From Chalara sp. BL73 (lineage: Eukaryota; Ascomycota; Leotiomycetes; Helotiales): a stretch of 64,000 nt of DNA. Shown here piece by piece: positions 21,678 through 33,431 of this stretch (position 1 is its first letter; each line of letters begins with the position of its first letter). The DNA lies in the NCBI GenBank assembly GCA_918026815.1, contig CAKJVC010000210.1, forward strand, positions 124,001 through 188,000. Reading direction: 5' to 3'. A model generated the notes under the pieces. That model ran no database searches and was not told the DNA's origin. It saw nothing but the letters and a program-made list of their open reading frames with translations. The position numbers were made by a program, and so were the translations under genes.

Positions 21678-24291
21678 ATGTCAATACCGACAGAATTACG
21701 TGGTACCGATATCCATGGGATTGATATCGTCGGCTGGATTGAGAACAGCTCCGGGGAGACTGTACAGTCTCTCAACACTATCTCGTCGTCGCAATCCAAC
21801 GGAAGCACACTCTTCGGGACTGATGTTGGTTCAAAGCTGAGCGGAACGCCGGATTCGAGTTTGATCCAGGAGGTCCCTGATTACAAGGAGAAATTCCCAG
21901 AGTATTCGCCAGACCAGGAATGCGGAGGACAGGTCGATGTTCAACCAACTGACGATGATGATCCATTGCTTAAGGATTTACCATGGCATGTTCGGAGAGT
22001 GGTCAGTTTAACCGACGACACCACATTACCGACCATTACCTTCCGGTATTTTGTCTTGACTCTGTTATTCGTGATACCGGGCGCATTTCTCTCGCAAATG
22101 GCCATGTACCGGACGACGTCGGCACCTTATTCCATCTTCTTCGTGCAAATTGGGTCAAATTATGTAGGCCAGTGGCTCGCGAACATGCTTCCAGCCTGGC
22201 AAGTCCGGATCCCTTTCACTTCATGGAGGTTCAGTCTCAATCCGGGTCCTTTCAGCGTGAAGGAGCATGTGCTTGTGGTGATAGCTGCTGCTAGTGGAGC
22301 CACGTACAATCTAGCATATAGCTCCATTTCGGTCGCGGAGCTGTGGTTTGACTACAAGGTGCACCCTATGTTAGCCATTAGCTTCATGTGGGCTGTGACA
22401 TGGATTGGATATTCTTATGCAGCTATCGCGAGATCGTTTCTGGTTTACGATCCTCAGTATCCTTGGTTCCAGGCGTAAGTTGTACCTGGGTTTATCTGCA
22501 GTGCAATCACTGATATCGATAGATTATGTCAATCCGCTCTATTTGAGACCCAGAAGAAGCAACGAGAGAATCCATCTCCAGTATCAAGAAGGCAGACCAT
22601 AGTTTTTTTTCTGGTTCTCCTAGGCGTTTTCTTGTGGCAGTTTCTTCCGGCTTTTGTGTTTCCCATGCTCAGCTCCCTCGCATTTCTTTGTTGGGTCGCT
22701 CCCAATAACAAAGTCGTCAACTTCGTAGGCTCTGGTCTTGGAGGAATGGGGGTCTTGAATTTATCATTTGACTGGTCTAACATTGGGAATCTCGGCAACA
22801 TGGGGAGCATGTTTTTGACTCCATGGTGGACGCAAGTCATTGTTTTCGTCGCCTTCGTCTTCAATTGTTGGGTTTTGATACCAGCGTCAAAATGGGGCGG
22901 CATGACGGAATGGAACCACCGTCTGATGTCAAATCGTTTGTTTCAAGGTATTTGCGTTAACCATTTTGAAGGTGCCAAGCTAAAAAATATACAGGAAATG
23001 GGACCTTGTATCCAATCAAGTACCTCATCACATCAGATCATCTCTTCAATCAAACTGCCTATGAAGAGTACGGACCCATCTATATCGGGGCTCAACAACT
23101 CTGGGGCATGTTCTTTGACTACGCATCTTTTACCTCCGCCTTTAGCTGGATCATCTTCTTTGGTTGGCCACATCTCCAATCAATGTGCAAGAAATGGCAG
23201 GCACGGCGAGCAAGTGGATGGAAAACTTCTGTCAATGAGCAATACCACGACCAACTAAATGTCCTTATGCGGTCATATGAAGAAGTGCCCATTTGGTGGT
23301 TCGTTGTGCTATTTCTCTGTTCATCCGTTCCTACAATCATCATTCTAGCCCGCGGCTATCTCTTCATCCCCATCTGGACATACTTTGTCGCCATTCTCAC
23401 CGGCGCTGTGGTAGTCATTCCATTAGGATGGCTGTACGCACTCTCCAACTTCCAACTGCCCACCGGTAGCACAAACGAGCTATTATACGGTCTAATGGTA
23501 AACAGCATCCGCGGCTACAAGAACCCCGTAGGCGCGCCTATCTACGGCACCATAGCTGGTGATGCCTGGTACAGGGCCCAATACATGCTACAAGACCAAA
23601 AAATTGGACACTACATGCACATTCCCCCGAAAGCCGTCTTCTTCTCCCAAGTTTTCGGCTCCTTCATCGGTATACCTATGAACTACGCCGCAATTCGTTG
23701 GATCCTCGATACCAAGGGCCAGTATCTAACGGGCGAGCTAATCGACCCGCGCCACCAGTGGACGGGGCAAGATCTCGTGACCACGCTAAGCTTCAGCACA
23801 CAATATGTGCTCATCGGTCCGCGGCGACTCTTTGAACAAGCGCTTTTCCACCCAGTAGCCTACGGCTTCCTTGCCGGCGCCGCCACCCCAATGATCCTCT
23901 TCCTCCTGCATAGAAAGTGGCCTAACTCGCCTCTCCAATTTCCGCTGTGGAATACCACCATCTTCTTCTGTGCTATGTCCACCTTCTACGGCAACATCAG
24001 CACTGGCTACCTCTCCGCGCTCATCGGCGGTTTCGTGGTCATGTACTGGGCGTACCGATATCACTATGAGTTCTGGGCACGGTATAATTATATCCTGGCC
24101 GGAGCTTTCGATGCCGGGTTTAATTTTAATATGTTGTTTATATTCCTTGTTTTTGGCGCCGGGAAGGTGGTAAGTTGCCTCGTCAGTTGACGCAAGGAAG
24201 ACGGAACTAATGAAATATTCTACAGATCGAGATGCCGCATTGGTGGGGCAACGACGCGAAAAATATAGAGAGGTGTTTTGCTATGGAGTGA
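21678..24291 (+). CDS. OPT family oligopeptide transporter
   Basis: Proton-coupled plasma-membrane importer of small peptides or glutathione-like compounds, 820 residues. Exons are 21678-22474, 22523-22947, 22995-24169 and 24226-24291. The three introns are 47-56 bases with donors GTAAGT, GTATTT and GTAAGT. All joins are in frame, and the last exon supplies the conserved C-terminal PHWWGND. The N-terminal 120 residues are hydrophilic and acidic. About 14-16 hydrophobic segments follow from residue 130 on. Family signatures include NPGPFSVKEHVLVVIAA, KYLITSDHLFNQTAYEEYGP, MVNSIRGYKNPVGAPIYG and SFIGIPMNYAAIRWI. The ATG at 21678 is the first true ATG in frame. The gene lies 1.9 kb downstream of the TauD-type dioxygenase on the same strand. 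Confidence 0.95.
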
Positions 24292-24683
24292 CATGGCTAA
24301 CAGCTGGAACATCAAGTTCTGCGACCTATGTATTTGTGCTATTATATTATTTGACCTGCGACATTAGCGGGCGTTCTGGATCTGGACTGGAGTTCGAGGA
24401 AATACCATATTGTATTACTGGAACATACATATATAGATATACTATATGAATATTAATAACGAATATTTCCACCTTAACGTGGACCAAGGAGCAGCGACTT
24501 TGGGTACAGTCTGGTATTCAATTACGCCTGATGCTTCTTGTTTCTAAAAATACCTTTATCATATGCATCCGTTGCACATACACATCGCTGGTCCACCATC
24601 TATCCCGAGCAGTATAGTCCTCTGCTAGACCATACAGTCCTTATCACATTATTCTCGAAACAGATTTGACACCACAATGTTCA
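24292..24683. other. Convergent intergenic gap
   Basis: About 390 bases between the stops of the OPT and pICln genes. It is AT-rich around 24420-24470 and should contain both polyadenylation regions. No gene is seen. Confidence 0.5.
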
Positions 24684-25600
24684 TCAATCAACCCTTGGCC
24701 TCTTATTCTCTAACCCATCCCCGTTCTCCTCTGTATGTCCATTAGTCTCTGGCCTCGGCCTCTTCTCACCAACCTCTTCTCCATTCTCTTCGCTATCATC
24801 TTGCTGTCCGCCAATGAAATTTCCGTCCGCGTCAAAGTAGTCGCCTACATTTTCTGCAGTAATCCAGCCTCCACTGCCCGGAAAAGGTGGCGGTAGTCCA
24901 CCTGTCGCGTTTCCTTGTATGACACCAGGTAGTTCCGTGCTCCAGCCTTCTTCATTTCCTTCCTCATCCATTATTACATCTGGGTCATTGCTATTCGAAG
25001 GATCCGGGTTCAGGTTCGAGCATGCTGTTACTGCAGCATATAGATCTTGAATGTTCGACGAAGGAGGCGGTATGAGGTATAATTGGATTGGGGCTGGAGG
25101 ATCGTCATCATCCGGAGAGGAAGGCGCATAATCTATATGTAAAAGTAGCGCGCGGATGCCATTATTGTTCTGGTTGTCGAGGGTTTGCGTTGCATGCAAG
25201 CTTATGCAAGGATACGGAATCGAGGTCCCTTTTTGCACTGAATTGTTCCAGATCGTCAGATTTCTGCGGATGGGTTAGTAATAAAGATCGTAAATATACA
25301 AGCCTTGATCGCGAAGCAGGCAAGGGAAATCAAAACATACTGATCCGAAACAAAAACATCCACAGCCTGTGTTAATGGCTTAAACTCGTCCTCCTCCGTG
25401 GCAATTTGTTCAAGGTCCCAGATTGATAAGATATGTTCCTGTGGCTCATCCTGTAGCGCCGTTGCGCCTTCTGCGTGGTAGTGTAGAATTGGGCGGTCCG
25501 ACTGGAAAGAGGCGGGTGTCTGGGATTGGTAGTCCGTAAGTGTCGTGAAGGAGTCGAGGGGGGGCGAGGCGTGGATTGTTGTTGGAATAAGTGTTGCCAT
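24684..25600 (-). CDS. Methylosome subunit pICln / Lot5-domain protein
   Basis: An assembly chaperone that delivers Sm proteins to the PRMT5 methylosome for snRNP biogenesis, in the cytosol. A 279-residue protein made from exons 25341-25600 and 24684-25263. The 77-base intron (donor GTATGT, acceptor CCGCAG) joins VDVFVSDQ to NLTIWNNSVQKG in frame. The PH-like fold is recognisable by its opening (PLDSFTTLTDYQSQTP), the IPYPCISLHATQT strand pair characteristic of pICln, and the long acidic C-terminal tail with D/E-rich runs ending in a basic RPRVD. I took the ATG at 25600, where family similarity starts, although the frame is open upstream. The fungal version has a longer acidic linker than animal pICln. 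Function in this species is inferred from the family. Confidence 0.88.
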
Positions 25601-26242
25601 GGCCTGTATCTTCTCTGAAAGTTTGGAAGGATATACACTATTCAATTGAGGCGTCTGCAGTATATGGTCTGATGCCGATGATGTTGGAGGCGCTGATAGA
25701 TGTCGCAAGGCTGTAGAATATCTGTAAGAGGGGAATGTTGGGAATGTTGGCCTTGCTTATGTAAGTCCTGGCTTTAAGCGAGCCCCTAAGCTAACTGGCC
25801 CAGTTTTCGAATGTTATTGCTGAGACTTCAGGAAGTACAGGGACAACGAGACATGATTTGAAGCAATGATGATGATAGCGAATCACGGAATCTGTCCAAA
25901 CTTTTTGGTGTGCACAATTATATAGAGAGGATACAGAAGTACTTTGATATCCAATCAAGCTTTGACCAGAGGTTAACTTGATACATGAACCAGGACTTAT
26001 TAGTCCTCCTCCGAAGAAGATCCATCACTTAATGTTGCTGAAACGCAAAGATATGACCTACATTAGACCGAGAAGTTATGTAATTGAGAGAAAGCAAAGT
26101 CTAAACATTACGCCATCATAATGTTGAAAGAGGTGTACATGAGAACACAGTGCTATCACAAATAGCAGCTACAATGCAATCTCTATTCCAATAAACCTAG
26201 AGGATACTCAACGCAACCTAATTACCTCGCTATTACTTATTG
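25601..26242. other. Intergenic region without supportable gene
   Basis: About 640 bases upstream of pICln and downstream of the unknown minus-strand gene. It should contain the pICln promoter. Nothing coding or repeated was seen. Confidence 0.45.
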
Positions 26243-27429
26243 TCAAGCCTCTTCTCCAAGAATCCCACCTGGAATGCCATACTCATCCCATTCAATGACA
26301 TCTGCCCTCGTGGTCTTCTCCTTGAGTCCACCACGGAGCTTACCATCAACTATCTGGTACCAAGTGACATTCTCCAACACAGTCTCGGGTTGCCAGTAAC
26401 AGAAACGACGGTTGGGCTTTGAGTCAGTGATGATAGCGATGGGCTTTCGAGAGTAGATCATTGCCTCATCCCATCCATAAAGATCACCATCCCATGCAAA
26501 ACTTGTTTTGAAGACCTCGTATTCTTTTTCAAAGATGCCGCCGGGATGATACCAGCAGCCGAGATTAGTTGGCTTCCAGGAATTGGCAACAGCCCCATAT
26601 TGCAGAAGTGGTTCATCCCTGACTATATTCATGTGTTCGATAGCAACAGTTGGGTTGGTCAGGTTCGTAATGGTAAAGGTTAGGTCATGACGGCCGAGTA
26701 CCGTGGGAAGCAGGCGGATGCCGGCGAGGAGTCGTCCCTCATGATGCCTATTTCATGAACACAAGTTAGCAAGATCTTAATCCAGACGTCACAACGAGTT
26801 TGGGGGCAAGTGCTTTCGATCCGGGAACATTTATTTTGAGCAGAATCTCCTATAAAGTCGCTACAAAGTAATGTTAAAACTTCGAAGACTCACCGGATGG
26901 GCATTGCAACTTGACGCCAGCTTGGGTGAACATCTTCAGTCAATTCATCACGAAATTCAGCTACCATGAGAATGCCAGCAACTGCGCCAGCAACAGTGGT
27001 CCAAGGAGGCAACTTCTCCAATTTGGCATTGTATGGTCCGCTGTTAGCACAGACAACGACGTGTGATCTAGGTGGAATATCGTCGAGGGCTTGGCGGGTG
27101 GCTTCTGCTGCGATTTCCCAAAGCTTCGCACGGCGTTCTACTTCATTTATTTCAGATATTGCGATACCGGCTGGAATTCTAGGCGGCCTAAGAGTACGGG
27201 CAATGACAGACTCATGCAAATTATGGAGACCTGGAAAGGCGGGTTCGCGTCGGCGAGGCATTAACTCGTTAATACGATACATAGCATCCGGGGCAACCAT
27301 GGAGTACCCATCGGGGAGAATGATGGTATTGACCAAATTAGACTTGGGTGCCGGCCCGGTATTCGTACCTTCTTCGCCAAATTTTCCGCTGAGCAGAAGC
27401 TCTTCCTGCACAGTAGAAATAGCTGCCAT
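26243..27429 (-). CDS. Fungal protein of unknown function (346 aa)
   Basis: I do not recognise this protein. Exons are 26894-27429 and 26243-26747, joined over a 146-base intron (donor GTGAGT, acceptor AAATAG) that reads MPIR-HHEGRLLAGIRLLP in phase 2. The N-terminal half contains a Pro/Arg-rich stretch (TLRPPRIPAG) and a helical segment with SHVVVCANSGPYN. The middle has Gly/Ala-rich AGAVAGILMVAEF. The C-terminal half is rich in aromatic residues (NLGCWYHPGG, FAWDGDLYGWDEAM, FCYWQPETV) and beta-prone, like a secreted or lectin-like fold, but no signal peptide is present. Two overlapping exons with consistent codon choice and a clean splice support a real gene. The first ATG used is 27429; an in-frame GTG nine bases upstream is ignored. 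Confidence 0.7.
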
Positions 27430-29518
27430 TTCTTGCACTGACGGGCTTTTGTGTCGTTGTACCCCTGCTCAGATAAGAAGCTATGGGTGAGCTGTTTAAG
27501 TTGACCTGGTTCGATCTGAAGTTCCTGGCTCGTGGACAGTTGCCATCTCTTTTATGTCTTCCAGTGGAATACGTGATTCAGCAGCCCGATCTGCTGAGTG
27601 GTCATCCTTCGTCGAATCGTGAGTGCAATGACACTCTATTAGCGTCTTTTGCCACATGATTAATGTACCGAAAGGTATACTGGTCGAATAACATATTGTA
27701 CAAATCAAATCCTCAGAGCGAAGAAACTCTGGCCACCAGTATTACCATAATTCATGCTGTTGCAAGGACAGACAGCCTATGTTATGGCTAATAACTACCC
27801 TCGGCTACGAATGCCACGGGGATCCTCTTTAAAATGACTAGAGAAAATGGCCTCTATTTATACATATAACCGATGCTGGCAGGGAAGGTTCCGCAACTTA
27901 CTCAAAGTGTGTTTTGTCATAAGTGATTTCGATGCTTTCTTTTTCTCAGCCGCAGGCGATATGTCGTATAGGCTACTCCGGAGCTTATGGATTCTCATTT
28001 TCCTAGAAAATGCCTCATATATTTGGTCTTTACGCCTCTGACGTAGGCTAAACATTCAAACTTCAGGTTGAGAGTTCCCTGCATCGGTAGAAAGAGTCTT
28101 TCACATATGCTTAGTCTTATTAATTATGATTAATCCGTGCGAGGGATGGTCGCTTATTCAGAGCTCTCGTATTCTTTGGGCGCTTCTCTTTTGGGTTCTT
28201 TGTGCTTTACAAGCATCTCCAAGTGTTTGCTCATTCCTGCCTTGTTGAACACTTATGTGGCAATGCCCTCTTTCGTAGATTTTGTCCTAACACTATTGTT
28301 ATCAAACGTGTATCTCTGAAGTCAAGAACATATTTGCCAACTTGTCTTTCTCTAAAAAAAAGTTGAAAGAACAGGAATACGCATCTAGCCTCATGGCAAT
28401 CTTGTCAGGCATACTTCTTAAGTCTTATTGTGTGCCTGTATAGCTTTGAGGTTAGAGGTCTAATAATCTTGTTTTGTACTTCAAGAATTCTGTTATGTGT
28501 TGCGGTTTTCTCTGCTCACCACAAGTTAGATAATCCACTCATCGATTTGGGTGGCGTGTAATAAAGTAAATCATGTCCGATGCGGACATTATATCCTTTA
28601 GGTTTTCTGTTTGATCTCCGACTTTTAATACAGGATTTCTGACTGCCGGTTCAACATTGAGATAAAAGCGTTTCAAAATTGCGTGCTTGGAGTTTTGTTG
28701 GACCAACACGTCTCAACTCAAATATATTTGATCAATATATGAGCAGTATGACTGAAACTATTTTTGACTAGCATATATTGCATTGATTCGTATCTCAGCA
28801 CTTGTTATTGCATGTTCAAGGATGCCGGTTTGCCGTTACTCAAGAATGGCTCATGATAACTTTTTGTAGAACGTATTTGCTAAAGTGTTCTTCTACGTTG
28901 GGAAAAGTGCAGGGTTGCGCTAAAGGCAATTTAGCGGTCTGACTAACAGCTGAAGCTAAATGACGTAGCCTAAATGATAAGAGAGCCCGTGAAAGAGTAT
29001 GCGGCTCCTGATCTGACCTACACGTAGACCTGGCTTGAGCGGGTGGCTGGCTTCGCTAATCGTCATAACGAAGTGTAGCATGTTGTCAATTAATTCCATG
29101 TTGCCCAGTCATAAGCAGCCCGAAAAAGACTATGTTATTATAGAAGGAAGGAGTCTATACCTTTGATATGGCCATTTAAACTTGTCTATGGCTAAACGAC
29201 CAGGGTGGTTCTCTGTCTTCTCTAGCTAAGTGTGAGCTAATTGCGTACTATTAATATACCTTAATCAAACACCATTTATTGACCTTTAAACTTGTAGGGC
29301 TAAATATTTACAGTGGAGGTAATTATCCGCATGAAGCCAAGTGAGATAAGCTTGCGTCTATTCACTATGATTAAACTTTATCTACGTAATAAAGGCTCAC
29401 TGATGTACACATGCGTGGCATACGCAAGATCACTTTTGAGCAGGGAATCACGGAGGATGGCATTATGTAGATACTTTATTAGACATTGTGCTATCATTCC
29501 TAAAATGTTGCTGCGTAT
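27430..29518. other. Long intergenic region without supportable gene
   Basis: About 2.1 kb, AT-rich and stop-rich in all frames, particularly 28000-29300. Only open frames of up to 70 codons occur, none with domain-like text. The first few hundred bases should hold the promoter of the unknown minus-strand gene. I saw no inverted or tandem repeat. Confidence 0.45.
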
Positions 29519-30275
29519 TTATAGCATTCCACCTATCAGGATAATGCTGACGATCCCAAACACAATTGTGCTCCATGCAAATGGGGTTGCATCAGTTGCT
29601 GCATTGGATGGCAGGGTTGTAGATTGGTTACCTCCAGCTGATGATGTTCCATTGCTAACCAGACTATCATTCCTGGCCAGGTAATAGTTGGCTGCAACGA
29701 CTTCACCCAAATCCGAGGCTGCAACAAAACCCTCCACGTCAAATCCTACCCTGGCCTGTACTGCAGCACTGAAAGCCGCTGGTACAACCAATGGCTTCGC
29801 AAAAAGCAACTGTATATATCTATGGGCTCGTGTCGGGACTTCTGGAGGAGGGCCGGGAGGGCGATATATGGCCGTTGCCGATGCATTGTTAAGTACGAAT
29901 GGGGTTTGCGATGTAATGTTCCCCTGCAGCCAATGTAGTACCTGCCTCGCTGTGCCGTTGGGAAAGCGTGCATCAGGGTCGATCATAATCAATGTATAGA
30001 TGGTAGACGGATCAGAGGCCGCTGCTGGAAAAGATATCGTGGGTGCTGGATTCGCCCTCACGCCTGGGATAAATTGTCAAATATGTAATCTCCAATAAAT
30101 GGATAGACTCACTCGCTAAGTCAATCAGTTGTCCTGGCACAATGTCGTTGGTAAATGCTGGATAGGATACATTGAGGTGTGTAGTTGTGATAAGCGAAGG
30201 AAATTCGAAAGAAGGCGGCGTTTGTGCTGTCACGCAGCTGCTCAACAGCACTGCGAGGAGGATCTCGGTCGCCAT
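29519..30275 (-). CDS. Secreted phosphatidylethanolamine-binding protein (PEBP), probable GPI anchor
   Basis: A PEBP/RKIP-fold protein of 235 residues directed to the secretory pathway. Exons are 30113-30275 and 29519-30063. The 49-base intron (GTGAGT..CCCAG) joins IDLA to SVRANPAPTISFP in phase 1. It has a signal peptide (residues 1-17, ending VTAQT). The PEBP centre includes YTLIMIDPDARFPNG (motif 1, with the DPDA ligand-binding loop), HWLQGNI, and GPPPEVPTRAHRYIQLLF (motif 2, where the usual G-x-HRY is here R-A-HRY). The C-terminus is Ser/Thr/Asn-rich and ends in a hydrophobic tail (TIVFGIVSIILIGGML) after a small-residue stretch, typical of GPI attachment. The gene begins about 440 bases before a Zn2Cys6 gene on the other strand. 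In fungi such proteins are orphan secreted PEBPs; the ligand is unknown. Confidence 0.9.
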
Positions 30276-30712
30276 CGTGCCTATCAATAATGTAGCAATT
30301 TCAATTGCGAGAGGGCCTTCAACCAAGTGAAGTAGATGGGCACAGCATTGATATAGGTGATATGCACTTCAGCCAAGAGATTAAGGGATGTGTATGACAC
30401 GCGAGGCATCCCTGCCAAGCAAATGTGCCTTACTCGATTCCAAATGCATTTACCATGTTCCTCCTGGCCTGATACCGGCAGGAGAAGAATGCCATAAATT
30501 GCTCATCCGGAACGTGGATGGTGACAGATGGACATCGAACATGGATATTTGTGCTTGTGGTTTTTCTCATGATGACGTTGGGTCGACAAGGGGGAGCCCT
30601 TGTCACAGTGTCTTGGCAAGAGTGCTAATGCTTACATAAATAGGATCTTGGACTTCGCAAGTTGCTAATATCAAGATGTATAATTCGAGGATGAGGCGAT
30701 TATGAACTGAGA
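30276..30712. promoter_or_regulatory. Divergent upstream region, PEBP and Zn2Cys6 genes
   Basis: About 440 bases between divergent starts. Both promoters must lie here. No gene, repeat or clear box was recognised. Confidence 0.4.
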
Positions 30713-32371
30713 ATGGCCAGAGAAAAGAGCCAAGGACGGACAAAGGCCTGTGATAACTGCAAACAGCGCAAAATCAAAGCAAGTAAACTCACGTTAGTGC
30801 CAACTAGAGTATTTTTCTAACTCTCAATAACAGTGTGATGAACACCTGCCAGCATGCTCACAATGCTTAGACTCTAATCGTCAGTGCTCGGGTGCCGTGG
30901 GTGGCATGGTTTTTGTGAATACGTCGTCTAAGCCTGGGAAACCGAAAGGCAAGGTGCGAGGGCGAGCCGCCGCCAAAAAGAAAGAGGGTATGCATCAGCC
31001 TGCGTCATATGAGGCCACCGCTCAAGAACTTTACTCGCAAGATCTACCATTGCAAAAGTATGCACAAGATATGTGCATCAAGGACTCCCGCCCGAAGCCG
31101 CTCTTTCTTCCTGAGCTCACCTGCACAGACGTGCTTACTCAGCAGTGTGTTGCGTATTGGATGCATGTTTCATCGTGTGGAGGTTTGAGCTGGGTATCGG
31201 CTCTTCCAGCTATGCTACCTGGTTGTCAGTCCAGCGCGATTGAAAAAGGCATGGTCGCTGCTGCTGTTGCGTACTATGGTAACCGAACAAAAAATATATC
31301 AGCAGTAATGGCTAGTCGTCAGCTGTACGGTCGTGAACTTCAACGGCAGAAGAAGCATATGAAGATGCTTCAATCTACCGGGAAGAGGCCGATATTGGAG
31401 GATGTCGCATCGGCACTAACACTCTCATTTTTTGAGCTTGTCGACAGCACAGGGCCACTTGGATTTCTGCAGCATATTCTTGGCGCTCAAGAATTGATTG
31501 CTATGATTGGCCCTGAAGCATGTGCATCTCCAGAAGTATTTCCACTGTTCCGCATTGTTAGAGGTGAAATGGTGAATACACTCTTTTCTGCCCTCAGCTC
31601 GTGCTAATTAATAAGATTTATGTGTCCCTCAGGCAAAGGAGAGCCTCTATCTTCGCTCGGACCGAATGGATGACACGACCATTTGTCGGCCAACCGCGAA
31701 CGGTTTTTGATAGGATGGGGGATGTTTTCATTCTGCTACCTGACCTATTCTTGCGGCTTGATCATCTAGCTCCCGGTGATGACGGCAATGCATTGAAAAA
31801 AGACGCTGAAATCCTGGCTGCAGAGCTGGATGACATCAACCGAATTCTCGTGGTTCTCAATATTGAAAAAGAGGTCGAGATGATCGCATACTCGCAAGGC
31901 TTCCGCAGAAGTCATGCAATGCTTGCCACGCAACTCTATATCAGCATGCTTCACCATACCGCATGTATTCTGGTCTTCTCCATCTTGTGCAAATTGAATC
32001 CGCAAATTTCAGAGGATACATTTGCACTTGAAGCCCACTGTAACGGCATCTTAGAAAAGGGTGACCAGGTTTTGCGTATGGATGTCGAGGGCTTCTTTAC
32101 AGCCATGGTTACGCCTTACCTGACAGTAGCCATCTGGGGTCCTCTAGAAGCACAGAGGTTGGCTGCTAAAAAGGTTTTGGAAAGTCGAACAGACACTATG
32201 CACTTGGAATTTTGTTTGGCGCAGCTTATGGTGGACTCACTTCAGTATGGTGAGATGCCTGCCCATGCTTGGGATGACGCGGTAACCCAGCGTGGGATTG
32301 TACACCAATCTTTCGGTCCGTTTCAATCGAATCAAAGTAGTGGGAAAGAGCTTGAACTCATCACTACTTGA
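30713..32371 (+). CDS. Zn(II)2Cys6 transcription factor (small-domain type)
   Basis: A 520-residue nuclear regulator. Exon 1 is 30713-30778, exon 2 is 30834-31556 and exon 3 is 31598-32371. The first intron starts with GC (GCAAGT) instead of GT and ends AATAACAG. Using it gives the zinc cluster Cys13, 16, 23, 30, 33 and 40 (2-6-6-2-6), whereas a GT donor four bases later breaks the frame. The second intron is only 41 bases (GTTAGA..CCTCAG). It joins PLFRI to LVLINKIYVSLRQRRASIF, whose spacing matches related regulators, but this junction is my least certain one. After the cluster comes a basic region (KPGKPKGKVRGRAAAKKK), then a helical domain like the fungal TF-2 type (ASALTLSFFELVDSTG, ILGAQELIAMIGPEA). 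The P450 gene lies 2.2 kb downstream; control of it is only a guess. Confidence 0.8.
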
Positions 32372-32859
32372 CAAGCTCTCCCGCTTCACTTGCTAGATTC
32401 GGTATACAACATACACTCATCACAGCTAGGGCCCTTCTGCTACAATTGTGCCCTTCTCTCTAAGAGTATGAAGGCGTATCCAGCATGGAATGAAGCTGAT
32501 ATCTATCCACGTTCAGTCAATGGTATGTCAAAAAAAGCCTACAAAACATCTTTGCTAGTTTTCTCCTCGAAGACTAGTCTCAGCAATAAAGATGGATTTA
32601 TTGAGAATTACTCTACTTTCTTTTTAACCTTAGCCTTCATACTGACCGCGTGGACAGCAATCTATGACGGATATGTAGTCACTGAATGGTAGGCTATCCA
32701 ACATGTTTAGTCAAGCCAAGCTGCTTGTAAGATGGTTCATCGGTTGCGCTGTGGCTTCTGCTCCACTTAGTATTTTATTTTCTATAAGATAGTATTGTCT
32801 TCCAATTTGTTCAACACACTAAACCCACCAGATCGAGTTTGACTGTTTAGTTTAACTCA
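32372..32859. other. Intergenic gap
   Basis: About 490 bases after the regulator's stop. An open frame at 32390-32692 contains one hydrophobic stretch (FFLTLAFILTAWTAI) but has no start context or family resemblance I can name, so I leave it uncalled. Confidence 0.35.
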
Positions 32860-33431
32860 CAAGCACGGAAAGCCCTCAAAAGCATAACAGCGACATCATC
32901 TTGGCTAATAACTTATCCGATACGCTAAGCATTGATTCCTTGAGGGGAGTGCTAGGTGAGCGCCTTGCAAAGTTCCTTGATAATTCTTTTACGACAGCCT
33001 TCGCGATTTCTACATTTGGAGCCTCACTATGTTTCACCGCATTGCTCAGACACGCCCGAGCCCCATAATGGACCCGACTCCTCCGTCCGCCATATGCGCA
33101 GACCCCTTGCCATACTTTTGCTTTGTTTTTGGTTCTTAATCTTGCATTTACATCTTTTGGTGCAGCTGCTCTCTCGCTATGGCAGCCAACGCTGATCCTG
33201 CATTTTTGCACAGAACATAATCAGGAGCGCACGAAGGTCATGTGGTATGCGACGGTGGTGAGTGGTATTCTGTTCGCACTTCTTGTCATTGATTTCCTAA
33301 CGCAAGGATTAATCATTCTGGCATACATACGGCCTGTTGAGTGGGCTGCAACCATCCTCCCAGGATTTTTCAGCGCATATTCGCAGAGCTCGATGGGCAA
33401 ACCGCATGTAGATTATTTCGCTGTAAATTAG
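32860..33431 (+). pseudogene. Fragment of a multi-pass fungal membrane protein with an internal stop
   Basis: One continuous frame reads as protein from about 32868 to the TAG at 33431, apart from a TAA at about 33067. Before the stop: LANNLSDTLSIDSLRG and GERLAKFLDNSFTTAFAIS, then a hydrophobic segment ending ASLCFTALLRHARAP. After it: a second hydrophobic stretch (FALFLVLNLAFTSFGAA), a loop TEHNQERTKVMWYA and a third segment (SGILFALLVIDFLTQGLIILAY). The frame does not change across the stop. A single CAA-to-TAA change, or an unrecognised intron, could explain it. No start codon is seen upstream, so the 5' end is missing or in an undetected exon. Likely a four-helix orphan membrane protein; function unknown. 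Confidence 0.4.
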
